DNA of 55,070 nucleotides, from positions 1-55,070 of the forward strand of contig CALMYH010000011.1 in NCBI GenBank assembly GCA_937873395.1. The letters are read 5' to 3'. The notes below the pieces were generated by a model. It saw only the letters and a program-made list of their open reading frames with translations, was not told the DNA's origin and searched no databases. This document shows, one piece after another, positions 42,851 to 52,119 of this stretch. The DNA is from an uncultured Burkholderiales bacterium. Lineage in GTDB: Bacteria; Pseudomonadota; Gammaproteobacteria; Burkholderiales; Burkholderiaceae_C. Within the stretch, counting starts at the first letter, position 1, and the number at the start of each line of letters is the position of its first letter. The position numbers and the translations under genes were made by a program.

Positions 42851-43987
42851 TTACATCGATGCTTCGAGCATGCCACGGTAGTCCTCAGCCGTGGCGATGC
42901 GGGGATTGGTTTTGTGGCAGTGGTCCGCCAGTGCGCCCGCGATGACCTTGTCGAACAGGTCGGGCGTGACGCCCAGCTCGGCCAGCCCCCCGGGCAGGCC
43001 CAGACGGGCGTTCATGTCTCGGATGGCGGGCCCGAGGTCGTCGGCGCCCCCGATGCCCATGGCCTGGGCCATGCGCTCGAGCCGGCGCTCCTTCTGCACA
43101 CTGTCGGTGCCGGCATTGAAGGCGATCACCGCCGGCAGGAACAGGGCGTTGAGGGTGCCATGGTGCAGACGAGGATTGACGCCACCCAGGCTGTGGCTGA
43201 GGCTGTGCACGCAGCCCAGGCCTTTCTGGAAGGCCATCGCCCCCTGCATCGATGCACTCATCATGTTCAGGCGCGCCTCGCGGTCCTGCCCGTCCCGGGT
43301 GGCCCGTTCGATGTGCGACCAGCCCCGCTGCAGCCCGTCCAGCCCGATGCCATCGGCGGGCGGGTTGAAGGCTGGCGCCATGAAGGTTTCCATGCAGTGC
43401 GCAATGGCATCCATGCCGGTGGCGGCGGTCAGCAGGGGGGGCAGGCCCAGGGTCAGTTCAGGGTCGAGCAGGGCGGTCTTGGGCACCAGATGCCAGCTGT
43501 GGAAGCCCAGCTTGCGGCCGTCGTCGACGATGACGATGGCGCCGCGCGCGACCTCGCTGCCGGTGCCGGCGGTGGTGGGAATGGCAATCAGGGGGGGCAC
43601 GGCGGCCGTGATCCTGGGAGACCCACCTTCGATGGTGGCGTAGTGCTTGAGCGGACCCTCGTGGGCGGCGGCGATGGCCACCCCCTTGGCGCAGTCGATG
43701 GCGCTGCCGCCGCCCAGTGCGATCAGGCCATCACAGCCCTGCGCCTGGTAGATCGCCACCGCGGCCCGCACGGCTGCCTCGGTCGGGTTGCTGGGCGTCT
43801 GGTCGAACACGGCGGGCTGCCAGCCGGGCAGGGCGGCCAGGGTCTTGTCGAGCAGGCCCGCTGCCTTGACACCGGCGTCGGTGACGATGAGGGGCCGGCG
43901 GATGCCGGCACGCTCGCATTCGACTGGCAATTGCGCCAGCACGCCGAAGTCGATCAGGATGTTCGTCACGTAGAGGATCTGGGCCAT
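42851..43987 (-). CDS. Iron-containing alcohol dehydrogenase
   Basis: A 378-residue group III dehydrogenase starting MAQILYVTN at 43987. The NAD-binding region [30 protein letters not shown], and the metal-binding part [13 protein letters not shown] with [12 protein letters not shown] and [11 protein letters not shown] (three histidines plus Asp) are intact. The family covers butanol, lactaldehyde, maleylacetate and methanol dehydrogenases; SHxLGG fits the alcohol branch. The longer frame to 44053 has no support. It is divergent from the esterase gene. Confidence 0.93.
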   Translation of the reverse strand: MAQILYVTNILIDFGVLAQLPVECERAGIRRPLIVTDAGVKAAGLLDKTLAALPGWQPAVFDQTPSNPTEAAVRAAVAIYQAQGCDGLIALGGGSAIDCAKGVAIAAAHEGPLKHYATIEGGSPRITAAVPPLIAIPTTAGTGSEVARGAIVIVDDGRKLGFHSWHLVPKTALLDPELTLGLPPLLTAATGMDAIAHCMETFMAPAFNPPADGIGLDGLQRGWSHIERATRDGQDREARLNMMSASMQGAMAFQKGLGCVHSLSHSLGGVNPRLHHGTLNALFLPAVIAFNAGTDSVQKERRLERMAQAMGIGGADDLGPAIRDMNARLGLPGGLAELGVTPDLFDKVIAGALADHCHKTNPRIATAEDYRGMLEASM

Positions 43988-44104
43988 GGGTGTTGCTCTT
44001 TGCCGAAAGGGTGTGCCAGCGAAAACTATACGGGCACGGCTGCCGGGCGCCAATGCCGCACGGGCGACGCCCGGTCACCGAAAAGACAGCCAAAATGACG
44101 GACC

Positions 44105-45085
44105 ATGTCCTCGCACCACCAGAATCCCCGTGCCCTGCTGAGTCCGGTCATGCGCAGTGTGCTCGACCGCATCGCACGCGCGGGCCATGTGCCCATGCAT
44201 GCGCTTTCGCCCGATCAGGCCCGTCTGGCCTATGAAGCCGGAGCGGGCGTGCTGGACATTCCGCCGCACAAGCTGGCACGTGTCGAGGATGTGGTCGTTA
44301 CCGCGCGCGACGGTGTCCGCCTGCCCGCTCGCCTGATGGCACCGGATGCGTCCGGACCCTTGCCGGCGTTGCTGTACTTCCACGGGGGCGGCTTCACCAT
44401 CGGCAGTCGGGCCACCCACGAGTCCCTGTGCCGCCACCTGGCGCACCTGGCCCACTGTGCCGTGCTGTCGGTGGACTACCGGCTGGCACCGGAATGGAAA
44501 TTTCCGACCGCGGTCGAAGACGCCTGGGACAGCCTGGTCTGGTTGCGGCAGAACGCCGCCGGGCTTCGGCTCGACGCCCGGCGCCTGGCGGTCGGGGGGG
44601 ACAGCGCAGGCGGGACGCTGGCGGCGGTCACCGCCATCGGGGCGCGCGACGCGGGTTGGCCTCTGTCCTTGCAGCTTCTGTTCTATCCCGGTTGCGCCGG
44701 CCATCAGAACACGGCGAGCCACAAGACCTTTGCCGAAGGTTTCCTGCTGGAGGAGGCACACATCGGCTATTTCTTCAACCACTACCTGCGTTCCCCCGCC
44801 GACCGCAACGACTGGCGTTTTGCGCCGCTGGACGGCGTCGACGAGCAGGGCCAAGCGCGGGATCTGGACGGTGTGGCACCGGCCTGGATCGGCCTGGCGG
44901 AATGCGATCCGCTGACCGACGAAGGCATTCTGTACGCCGACCGGCTGCGCCTGGCGGGTGTGGCCGTGGACCTGGAGATCTACGCCGGCGTGGTCCATGG
45001 CTTCATCCAGTTCGGACGGGCCATACCGCAGGCCCTGCAGTCGCACAACGATGCGGCCCGGGCGCTGCGCCATGCCTTCGAATGA
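44105..45085 (+). CDS. Alpha/beta hydrolase of the hormone-sensitive-lipase family
   Basis: The 326-residue esterase has the oxyanion motif YFHGGGFTIGS, the nucleophile in GGDSAGGTLAA, the catalytic Asp in AECDPLTDEG and His in GVVHGFIQFG. VDYRLAPEWKFPTAVEDAW is the usual helper block. Such enzymes split short-chain esters. No signal peptide is seen, so it is cytoplasmic. It precedes the thioesterase-GNAT fusion gene by 33 bases on the same strand. Confidence 0.92.
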   Translation: MSSHHQNPRALLSPVMRSVLDRIARAGHVPMHALSPDQARLAYEAGAGVLDIPPHKLARVEDVVVTARDGVRLPARLMAPDASGPLPALLYFHGGGFTIGSRATHESLCRHLAHLAHCAVLSVDYRLAPEWKFPTAVEDAWDSLVWLRQNAAGLRLDARRLAVGGDSAGGTLAAVTAIGARDAGWPLSLQLLFYPGCAGHQNTASHKTFAEGFLLEEAHIGYFFNHYLRSPADRNDWRFAPLDGVDEQGQARDLDGVAPAWIGLAECDPLTDEGILYADRLRLAGVAVDLEIYAGVVHGFIQFGRAIPQALQSHNDAARALRHAFE

Positions 45086-45118
45086 CGGACTTCATCTTCA
45101 AGAGCAGGAGACAAGCCC

Positions 45119-45985
45119 ATGCCAGTGCTTCAACGATCCGACTTTCGCTGCCTGCACCGCCTGCGTGTGCGGTGGGCCGAGGTGGACATGCAGAAGATCG
45201 TGTTCAATGCCCACTACCTGATGTACTTCGACACCGCAGTCACCGATTACTGGCGGGCTGTGGCGTTGCCCTACGAAGCGGCCATGCATCAGCTGGGCGG
45301 CGACATCTATGTGGTCAAGGCAACGGTGGAGTTCCATGCCTCGGCCCGCATGGACGACCTGCTGGAAGTGGGCATGAAATGCAGCCGCATCGGCAACTCC
45401 TCGCTGACCTTCACTGGCGGCATCTTCCGGGGCGAGGAGCACCTGATCAGCGGCGAGCTGGTCTATGTGTTTGCGGACCCCGCCACCCAGCGATCCAGGC
45501 CCGTGCCGCCGCCGCTGCGCGACATCCTTCTGGGTTATGAAGCGGGGGAGGACGTGTTCGAGGTCCGAACCGGCAGCTGGGGCGAGCTGGGTCAGGAAGC
45601 CAGCCGCATCCGCAGCGAGGTGTTCGTGCAGGAGCAGGGCATTGCGCCCGACGTCGAGCTCGATGACGCCGATGCCGAAGCTGTCCACGCGCTGGCCATC
45701 AACCGGCTGGGGCAGCCTCTGGCCACGGGGCGCCTGTTGACCTGCCGGCCCGGCGTGGGCAAGATCGGGCGCATGGCCGTGCTGCGGGTCATGCGCGGCA
45801 GCCAGATCGGCGCTGCCGTGCTCAGGGCCCTGATGGCCGCGGCCCGCCAGCGCGGCGACCGCGAGGTGCTGCTGCATGCCCAGCGCAGCGCGGTGGGCTT
45901 TTACCGGCGCATGGGCTTCGAAATCCGGGGTGAACCCTTTGTGGAAGCGGGTATCGAGCACCTCGAAATGTTCGCGCCGCTCTGA
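45119..45985 (+). CDS. Fusion of FadM/YbgC-type acyl-CoA thioesterase and GNAT acetyltransferase
   Basis: The 288-residue protein has two domains. Residues about 10-140 are a hot-dog thioesterase with the active-site pattern RVRWAEVDMQKIVFNAHYLMYF, the aspartate being in AEVD. Residues about 145-285 are a GNAT N-acetyltransferase of the ElaA type (VRTGSWGELGQEASRIRSEVFVQEQGIAPDVELD, then KIGRMAVLRVMRGSQIGAAVLRAL and VGFYRRMGFEIRGEPF). The thioesterase frees acyl chains from CoA and the other domain acetylates an amine; how they cooperate is unknown. AGGAG precedes the ATG. Confidence 0.88.
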   Translation: MPVLQRSDFRCLHRLRVRWAEVDMQKIVFNAHYLMYFDTAVTDYWRAVALPYEAAMHQLGGDIYVVKATVEFHASARMDDLLEVGMKCSRIGNSSLTFTGGIFRGEEHLISGELVYVFADPATQRSRPVPPPLRDILLGYEAGEDVFEVRTGSWGELGQEASRIRSEVFVQEQGIAPDVELDDADAEAVHALAINRLGQPLATGRLLTCRPGVGKIGRMAVLRVMRGSQIGAAVLRALMAAARQRGDREVLLHAQRSAVGFYRRMGFEIRGEPFVEAGIEHLEMFAPL

Positions 45986-46014
45986 CTGCGCGTCGGGCGC
46001 CAGGCCGTCCGGCT

Positions 46015-46872
46015 TCAGCAGGGCAGTTCCAGCGCTTCCCGCCGGTGAACGTCGTGATCCCAACGCGGGCCGGGCGTCGGGCGGCCGTCGGCATCATGGC
46101 GCCATTCGTCCAGCACCAGGCTGTACCGTTGCCTCTCTTGCCAGGCCCCCAGGATGAGACTGGAACGGGTGCCGTAGCCCCGTTCGGTCAGGCGGACGAA
46201 CGGGCTGGCAAGGCCACTCTCCCACTCCTGCGGTACGCCGGTGTCGGGCAGCTCGGCCGCTGGTACAGGTTGAGCATCTCCCAGGGCTTCGTGCAGTCCC
46301 TGCTGCCAGCCGGGTCCGGTTGGCGCTGCGGCCGAAATCGCCCTGTTCAGGGCCGATTGCAGGCGGCGGGTCTTGGGCCAGTCGGTGTTCAGGCTGGCGT
46401 TGGACAGACCGTATTGCCCCGGCCCCAGGCGCTGGTGCCAGAGTCCGAGGGAGCCCGGCCTGTGCGGATCGACCGGGTCCCGGTTGCTCAGATGGCACCA
46501 GTCCCGGCTGCGGACGTCACCTGCCACCAGGTTGAAGCCGGCGAAATCACCAGGATCGATGGCCTCAGCAAGCTCCCGGGTGTCTGCCAGTGTGCCGCCC
46601 AGCCAGAGCGAGGCCAGGTCGCCCCGGCTGCGCCCGGCCTGTCCGGTGTCCGGCGAGCGCACGTTGGTCAGCATGGCCACGCGGCCCGACGCACTCACAC
46701 CCAGCCAGGTGCCACCGGCCTTCAGGTCGCGGCCGGCCAGCACCGTGGTCCCATCAGGCAGCTTCCAGGCGTGCAGGGGAGCGGTGGGCCGGTCGAAGAA
46801 TTCGTCCCGATTGGCGGCCAGCAACAGGGGCATCCCGGGGCGGACATCCAGCGCGAAAGCGATCAGGCACAT
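46015..46872 (-). CDS. NRDE-family protein (TANGO2 homologue)
   Basis: The 285-residue protein starts MCLIAFALD, the Cys2 that gives an NTN-hydrolase-like N-terminus after removal of Met. It has the family name motif ANRDEFFDRPTAPLHAW, then DLKAGGTWLGVSASGRVAMLTNVR and RSRGDLASLWL. The eukaryotic counterpart TANGO2 is tied to lipid or heme handling; the bacterial role is not established. It is transcribed behind ygfZ with 26 bases between them. Confidence 0.93.
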   Translation of the reverse strand: MCLIAFALDVRPGMPLLLAANRDEFFDRPTAPLHAWKLPDGTTVLAGRDLKAGGTWLGVSASGRVAMLTNVRSPDTGQAGRSRGDLASLWLGGTLADTRELAEAIDPGDFAGFNLVAGDVRSRDWCHLSNRDPVDPHRPGSLGLWHQRLGPGQYGLSNASLNTDWPKTRRLQSALNRAISAAAPTGPGWQQGLHEALGDAQPVPAAELPDTGVPQEWESGLASPFVRLTERGYGTRSSLILGAWQERQRYSLVLDEWRHDADGRPTPGPRWDHDVHRREALELPC

Positions 46873-46898
46873 GGGGAAGTGAGACCCGGACCTCGGCC

Positions 46899-47855
46899 TC
46901 AGATGTCGTCGAGCAGAACATAGGGCAGCGGCAACACCCGAAGGGCAGGGCCATCGGCGGTTCCCAGGTGCAGGCTTCCACCCGACGCCGCGCTGGTCTG
47001 CATCGACACGATGGCATCAAAGCCGCCGCCGTCCGGCCGGGCTGCGGCGGCTGCCACCGTCCCGCAGGGCTGTGTGTTGTCCTGAGAGTGGAAAACTTCC
47101 TGTCCGACCAAAACGGGTGATTCGCCATGCACAACAAATGCGCGCCGCTTGAGCGTGCCACGAAACTGGCTGCGTGCGACCACTTCCTGCCCCGGGTAAC
47201 AGCCCTTCTTGAAGCTGACGCCACCCACCGACTCGTAGTTGAGCATCTGGGGCACGAAGGCCTCAAAGACCGGCCGGGTGACCATGGCCACACCACTGCG
47301 TACCTCCAGCCAGTCCCAGACCGCCTGCTCAAGCAGGCCAGGCCCCGGATCGGTGGCACCGACGGGGGACAACAGCAGGGCCCTGGAAACCCCTTCGGCC
47401 GGGTAGAGACGGATGGCCATTCCCTCGGGCGTGTCCAGCGCGCTCCAGGGCGCAGCCGCCAGTCCGGCCGGCACGGCGGAACCGGCCAGGCCGCGCAACA
47501 GCCATGCGGCGGAGTCGTCCGTCAGGCGCAGCTGGGCCCGCAGCACAAACATGCTCAGGCGCCTCAGGGTCTGGGCCAGAAGATCGGCCGAACACAGCAG
47601 CAGGACTTCTTCTTCGGAGCGCTTGATGCCGATGAAGCTGGCCTGCATCCGGCCCTTGGCCGAGCAATACGCGGCCAGCCGGGCCTGCCCGGGCGGCAGC
47701 AATGAAAAGTCCTGGGTCAGCTGTCCCTGCAGGAACTTGACCGCTTCGGGCCCCTGGGCGCGTATCACACCGAGGCTTCCCAGCGGACACCATCCGTCGG
47801 AGGCTCCGGTGCCAGTGGTCTGCGGGAGCGTGTGGTGATGGATCGGAAGGCTCAT
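46899..47855 (-). CDS. ygfZ: Folate-dependent Fe-S maintenance protein YgfZ
   Basis: YgfZ helps keep iron-sulphur enzymes such as MiaB active. The 318-residue protein is a GcvT-like fold with the diagnostic motif KGCYPGQEVVAR, whose cysteine is C219 (K-G-C-Y-x-G-Q-E). GSLGVIRAQGPEAVKFLQGQLTQD and CSAKGRMQASF match the N-terminal folate-binding half. The C-terminal part ends MLLDDI-like YVLLDDI. It is divergent from mltG with 126 bases between starts. Confidence 0.93.
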   Translation of the reverse strand: MSLPIHHHTLPQTTGTGASDGWCPLGSLGVIRAQGPEAVKFLQGQLTQDFSLLPPGQARLAAYCSAKGRMQASFIGIKRSEEEVLLLCSADLLAQTLRRLSMFVLRAQLRLTDDSAAWLLRGLAGSAVPAGLAAAPWSALDTPEGMAIRLYPAEGVSRALLLSPVGATDPGPGLLEQAVWDWLEVRSGVAMVTRPVFEAFVPQMLNYESVGGVSFKKGCYPGQEVVARSQFRGTLKRRAFVVHGESPVLVGQEVFHSQDNTQPCGTVAAAAARPDGGGFDAIVSMQTSAASGGSLHLGTADGPALRVLPLPYVLLDDI

Positions 47856-47919
47856 GTCATCGGGGAGTGAGGTCGTGGCAGCCGGACGGTCCAGGGTGCC
47901 AGTCCGCCGGAGGGTCGAT

Positions 47920-47925
47920 TATCAT
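47920..47925 (+). promoter_or_regulatory. Candidate -10 of the mltG-tmk-holB cluster
   Basis: TATCAT (47920-47925) is a 5/6 match to the -10 consensus in the ygfZ-mltG gap. The -35 (GTGCCA at 18 bases spacing) is weak. Transcription would begin near 47932, only a few bases before an ATG at 47935. Confidence 0.35.
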
Positions 47926-47934
47926 CGTGGTCCC

Positions 47935-47985
47935 ATGAAAACCGCTGCTGTACCGGCCATGTCCCTGTCGGCCTCCCTGCCATGA
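47935..47985 (+). CDS. Possible 16-codon upstream ORF overlapping the mltG start
   Basis: From ATG at 47935 a 16-codon frame ([16 protein letters not shown]) ends at TGA 47983-47985. This stop overlaps the mltG ATG in the ATGA arrangement used for translational coupling. mltG has no visible Shine-Dalgarno sequence, which would make coupling useful. The ORF itself has no Shine-Dalgarno and would be nearly leaderless if the candidate -10 is real. It may be chance. Confidence 0.3.
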   Translation: MKTAAVPAMSLSASLP

Positions 47986-48995
47986 CGCGCTGGCTGCTGC
48001 GCCTGCTGGTGTTGGGCGTGGTGGGCGCCACGGCGCTGTGGGCGCTCGCCCAGTGGTGGGTAGACAGTCCGCTCAAGCTCGCTCCCGGACCGGACGCCGA
48101 GGGCGAGGCGGTGGAATTGCTGGTTGTGCCCGGCATGTCGGCCCGGGCGGTGGCCGGCGCCGCCGTGCGGGCCGGGGTGCAGACCCGGGAGGAATGGCTC
48201 TACGCCTGGTTCCGATGGTCCGGAAATGCTCGCCTGATCAAGGCCGGGAGCTACGAGTTCGAGCCAGGCACCAGTCCTCGCCAGCTGCTTGGCAAGCTGG
48301 TGCGGGGTGAGCAGGCCTTGCGCACCCTGACCCTGATCGAGGGCTGGAACATCCGGCAGGTCCTGGCCGCCGTGCAGTCCAATCCCTATCTTCTGCAGGA
48401 CCTGGAAGGCGTGACCGCCGAGCGCCTCATGTCCCACCTGGGGCGAACGGAGGCCCACCCCGAAGGCCGTTTTTTTCCGGACACCTACCGTTTTCCCAAG
48501 CGCACACCCGCATCGGCCGTGCTGCGCCAGGCTGCCGACGCCATGGACAGGCGGCTGGCATCTGCCTGGGAGCGGGTGGAGCCCGGCAACCCCTTGCGCG
48601 CGCCCGAAGACCTGTTGATCCTGGCCAGCATCGTTGAAAAAGAGACCGGCCTGGATAGCGATCGCCCCATGGTGGCGGGCGTGTTCGCCAACCGTCTTCG
48701 TATCGGCATGCGACTGCAGACCGATCCGACCGTCATTTACGGCCTGGGTGAAAACTTCGACGGGCGCCTTCGGCGTGTGCATCTGCAGACCGACACCCCT
48801 TACAACACCTACACCCGGGCGGGCCTGCCCCCGACGCCGATTGCCATGCCAGGGGAGGCCTCGCTGCTCGCGGCGGCCCGGCCGGCCAGCACGCGGGCCA
48901 TGTACTTTGTCTCGCGCGGTGACGGGTCCAGCCAGTTCAGCGCCACCCTGGACGAGCACAATGCAGCGGTCAGACGCTATATCCTCAACCGCTGA
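47982..48995 (+). CDS. mltG: Endolytic murein transglycosylase MltG
   Basis: MltG cuts growing glycan strands and sets their length, acting at the inner membrane. The 337-residue protein has one N-terminal helix ([20 protein letters not shown]), a LysM-like domain and the YceG catalytic domain. The catalytic glutamate is E219 in [36 protein letters not shown]-like [15 protein letters not shown] and SPYNTY-like [21 protein letters not shown] complete the signature. No Shine-Dalgarno is visible at this ATG. tmk follows after five bases. Confidence 0.95.
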   Translation: MTRWLLRLLVLGVVGATALWALAQWWVDSPLKLAPGPDAEGEAVELLVVPGMSARAVAGAAVRAGVQTREEWLYAWFRWSGNARLIKAGSYEFEPGTSPRQLLGKLVRGEQALRTLTLIEGWNIRQVLAAVQSNPYLLQDLEGVTAERLMSHLGRTEAHPEGRFFPDTYRFPKRTPASAVLRQAADAMDRRLASAWERVEPGNPLRAPEDLLILASIVEKETGLDSDRPMVAGVFANRLRIGMRLQTDPTVIYGLGENFDGRLRRVHLQTDTPYNTYTRAGLPPTPIAMPGEASLLAAARPASTRAMYFVSRGDGSSQFSATLDEHNAAVRRYILNR

Positions 48996-49000
48996 GGCCC

Positions 49001-49669
49001 ATGTCCGTTCATCCCGACCAACCCGGCCTCTTCATCAGCTTCGAAGGCATCGACGGCGCAGGCAAGTCGACCCACATCGATGCCCTGGCGACGGCTTTCC
49101 GCGAGCACGGCCGTTCCGTCACGGTCACCCGTGAACCGGGTGGAACCCCGTTGGCCGAAAAGCTGCGTGTGCTGGTCCTGAACGATCCGATGGACCCGCT
49201 TTGCGAGGCCTTGCTGATGTTCGCCGCCCGCCGGGACCACCTTCGCCAGGTGATCGAGCCGGCCCTGGCGCGGGGCGATGTGGTGCTGTGCGACCGTTTC
49301 ACCGACGCCACCTTTGCCTACCAGGGGCATGGACGGGGTTTTGACCTGGCCGTGCTGCGTCAGCTCGAGAGCTGGGTGCAGGCCAGGGATGACAGCGGCG
49401 GGATCCGCCAGCCCGATCTGACGCTCTGGTTCGACCTTGATCCGGGTGTGGCTGCAGCGCGTCTGGCCTCGGCGCGCACACCCGACCGGTTCGAGTCGCT
49501 GTCGACCGGCTTTTTTGCCAAGGTGGCCGAGGGATATCGCCAGCGTCAGCTGGCCGACCCCGGTCGCTTCGCGCGCATCGAGGCTGCGCAGCCGGTCGAA
49601 GCGGTCTGGCAGGCGGTGCGCGCCGCGCTGGCCGCAAGGCGCTTCTTGGGCGATATCGATCAGGCATGA
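49001..49669 (+). CDS. tmk: Thymidylate kinase
   Basis: Tmk phosphorylates dTMP to dTDP. The 222-residue enzyme has the P-loop [10 protein letters not shown] (15-24), the [12 protein letters not shown] loop, the DR motif [17 protein letters not shown] and LID region DRFES. It is of normal length. It overlaps holB by four bases (ATGA), and mltG ends five bases before it. Confidence 0.97.
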   Translation: MSVHPDQPGLFISFEGIDGAGKSTHIDALATAFREHGRSVTVTREPGGTPLAEKLRVLVLNDPMDPLCEALLMFAARRDHLRQVIEPALARGDVVLCDRFTDATFAYQGHGRGFDLAVLRQLESWVQARDDSGGIRQPDLTLWFDLDPGVAAARLASARTPDRFESLSTGFFAKVAEGYRQRQLADPGRFARIEAAQPVEAVWQAVRAALAARRFLGDIDQA

Positions 49670-50763
49670 CCGAGCGGCCCGATTCCTCCCCTGCAGGCGC
49701 GATCGCCGGCCACGCGGGCATCGAGCCCGCTTATGGCACGCCCTCGCTGGCTCCCTGGCTGTCGGCCCAGCAGATGCAGCTGCTCGGGCTGCGCGGGCAT
49801 GCGCTGCTGTTGCACGGTCCCTCCGGCCTGGGTCAGTACGATCTGGCCCTGGCTCTGGCACGCGCCTGGCTGTGCGAGTGTCCGGGCGAGCAGGGAGCCT
49901 GCGGTGCCTGCGACAGCTGTCACGCCATCGATGTGCGAACCCACCCGGACCTGGCGGTGCTCATGCCAGAAACCACCAGTCTGGAGCTGGGCTGGCCGCT
50001 GGACGAGAAAGTCCAGAAGGAGCTGGACGAGAAGAAGCGCAAACCGAGCCGGCAGATCCGGGTCGAAGCCGCCCGGTCTGTGATCGCCTTTTCCCAGCTC
50101 ACCCGCTCGCGTGGATCCTGCAAGGTGGTCCTGGTCTATCCGGCCGAGCGCATGAACACCGAGTCGGCCAACACCTTGCTCAAGACCCTGGAGGAGCCCA
50201 GCGGCGAAGTGCGCTTCATTCTCGCCAGCGAAGCGGCCGACCAGTTGTTGCCGACCATCCGCAGCCGTTGCCAGGCCCATGCCCTGAGCTGGCCAGAGCC
50301 GCAGGCGGCCCTCGGCTGGCTGCTGGCGGCGGCACGGTCCGAAGCTTTGAAGCCAGGCGATGCCGCCAGCCTGCAGACCTGCCTCCAAGCCGCGGGCGGA
50401 CGACCCCAGGACGCACTGCAGTGGGCACGAGCCGGACTGACCCCCAGGACCTGGTCATCCTTGCCGCGCTCCATGGCCGCAGGCGACTGGAGCCTGCTGT
50501 CCGAATGGCCGATGCCGCTGCAACTGGAAGTGATGCAGAAACTCTGCCACGACCTGATGGCTGTGGCGGGAGGAGGCGCGCCCCGTTTCTTCGAGCGTGA
50601 CCAGTTGCCGGCTCCCCCGTCCTGGCGGGTGCTGGCGCGCTGGTCGCGGGAACTGCTGCAGGAGGCGCGCAGCGTGGAGCACCCTTTCCAGCCCGCCTTG
50701 AGCCAGCAGACCTGGGCTGCACGCACCAGGGAACGGCTCGGTTCGGGGCGCGGGGCTTCGTGA
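49666..50763 (+). CDS. holB: DNA polymerase III subunit delta'
   Basis: HolB is part of the clamp loader. The 365-residue protein has the AAA+ layout with a nonfunctional P-loop ([10 protein letters not shown], Gln in place of the expected Lys), as is usual for delta'. The zinc-module cysteines are in [18 protein letters not shown], preceded by another cysteine in [26 protein letters not shown] and TIRSRCQ (sensor-1/arginine region) are typical. It is coupled to tmk by a four-base overlap. Confidence 0.96.
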   Translation: MTERPDSSPAGAIAGHAGIEPAYGTPSLAPWLSAQQMQLLGLRGHALLLHGPSGLGQYDLALALARAWLCECPGEQGACGACDSCHAIDVRTHPDLAVLMPETTSLELGWPLDEKVQKELDEKKRKPSRQIRVEAARSVIAFSQLTRSRGSCKVVLVYPAERMNTESANTLLKTLEEPSGEVRFILASEAADQLLPTIRSRCQAHALSWPEPQAALGWLLAAARSEALKPGDAASLQTCLQAAGGRPQDALQWARAGLTPRTWSSLPRSMAAGDWSLLSEWPMPLQLEVMQKLCHDLMAVAGGGAPRFFERDQLPAPPSWRVLARWSRELLQEARSVEHPFQPALSQQTWAARTRERLGSGRGAS

Positions 50764-50838
50764 TCGGCACAACACCGCAGGGGGTTGCACCGGTCGCGGA
50801 GCACCGGCCTCTGCCGAATGCCGCTAAACTTGTGCGAA

Positions 50839-51207
50839 ATGAGTACGCCCAACGCGTCATCCGGTGCGGCACGACCCAGTGTCATCCAGCTCTCCATCAA
50901 GGAGAAGGCTGCCCTTTACGCCGCCTACATTCCGCTGTTTTCCGATGGCGGCATATTCATTCCGTCTTCGCGCGAATACCGGCTGGGCGATGACGTGTAC
51001 GTGCTGCTGAGCCTGCCCGATGACCCGCAGCGTTATCCCGTGGCCGGCAAGGTGGCTTGGGTCACCCCTGCCAAGGCGCAAGGGGGCCGCACCCAGGGTG
51101 TGGGTATCCGATTCCCGGCGGACGAAAAGTCCCGCCAACTCAAGCTCAGGATTGAAGAAATCCTGGGTGCCAACCTCGGCTCCGACAAGCCGACCCAGAC
51201 CATCTGA
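50839..51207 (+). CDS. pilZ: PilZ-domain protein, type IV pilus PilZ type
   Basis: The 122-residue protein is a PilZ fold (VIQLSIKEKAALYAAYIPLFSDGGIFI, later DDVYVLLSLPDD, VAGKVAWVTP, GVGIRF). It lacks the R-x-x-x-R and D/N-x-S-x-x-G c-di-GMP signatures in usable form, as in the PilZ protein needed for type IV pili. Its place between holB and tatD is the conserved one for that protein. The start at 50839 (MSTPNASS) is preferred to an ATG at 50785. A role in pilus assembly is inferred from this context. Confidence 0.9.
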   Translation: MSTPNASSGAARPSVIQLSIKEKAALYAAYIPLFSDGGIFIPSSREYRLGDDVYVLLSLPDDPQRYPVAGKVAWVTPAKAQGGRTQGVGIRFPADEKSRQLKLRIEEILGANLGSDKPTQTI

Positions 51208-51290
51208 CCGACCGCACCGGGCGGCGCCCGGTGCACTTCTCCCCGGGCGACCTTGCCCCAGGAGGGCGTTTTCCTGCCTTGCCTTTCACG

Positions 51291-52103
51291 ATGTTCACCG
51301 ATTCCCACTGCCACCTGAGTTTCCCCGAGCTCCTGGAACAGGTGCCCGACATCCGCGCCGCCATGCATCAGGCCCGGGTCGATCGCGCCCTGTGTATCTG
51401 CACCACCCTGGAGGAGTTCGATGTGGTGCATGGCTTGGCCATGCGCTACGACAACCTCTGGGCCACCGTGGGTGTGCACCCGGACAACGAGGGAGTTCGG
51501 GAGCCTGCGCTGGAGGAGTTGCTCGAGCTTGCGGCCCGGGATCGAGTGGTCGGGATCGGCGAGACCGGGCTGGACTATTACCGGCTGGGTGAGCGTTCGG
51601 TTGCCGACATGGCCTGGCAAAGGGACCGTTTTCGGGTGCACATCCTGGCCGCCCGCCAGACCGGTCTGCCCCTGGTCATCCACACCCGAAGCGCTTCCCG
51701 GGATACCTTGGACATCCTGACGGAGGAGGGGGGATTCCGCTCCACGCGGGGCGCAGGGGCGTCGGATCCGGTTCGCGGGGTTTTTCACTGTTTCACCGAA
51801 ACGGCCGAAGTGGCCCGTGCGGCTCTGGAACTCGGCATGTACATCTCGTTCTCAGGCATCATCACTTTTCGCAATGCGTCGGAGCTGCGCGAGGTGGTGC
51901 GCCTGGTGCCCATGGACCGGTTGCTGATCGAAACCGACAGCCCCTACCTGGCGCCGGTGCCGCATCGGGGCAAGACCAATACGCCGGCGCTGGTGCCTCA
52001 TGTGGCGGCGCAGGTGGCCGAACTCAAAGGCCTGTCCGTCGAGCAAGTGGGTGTGCAGACCAGTCTGAATTTCAGCGCGCTTTTCGATCGGACATCGGCC
52101 TGA
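51291..52103 (+). CDS. tatD: TatD-family metal-dependent DNase/hydrolase
   Basis: A 270-residue TIM-barrel hydrolase starting MFTDSHCHLSF. Metal ligands are the first D-S-H-C-H, then Glu in GIGETGLDYYRL, His in LVIHTRSA, His in GVFHCFTE and Asp in LLIETDSPYLAP, all present. TatD proteins have 3'-5' nuclease activity linked to DNA repair; this subfamily (YcfH) lies in the tmk-holB cluster of many bacteria. No Shine-Dalgarno is clear. An ATG at 51231 would add 20 residues. Confidence 0.95.
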   Translation: MFTDSHCHLSFPELLEQVPDIRAAMHQARVDRALCICTTLEEFDVVHGLAMRYDNLWATVGVHPDNEGVREPALEELLELAARDRVVGIGETGLDYYRLGERSVADMAWQRDRFRVHILAARQTGLPLVIHTRSASRDTLDILTEEGGFRSTRGAGASDPVRGVFHCFTETAEVARAALELGMYISFSGIITFRNASELREVVRLVPMDRLLIETDSPYLAPVPHRGKTNTPALVPHVAAQVAELKGLSVEQVGVQTSLNFSALFDRTSA

Positions 52104-52119
52104 AACGGAGCCAGATAAC

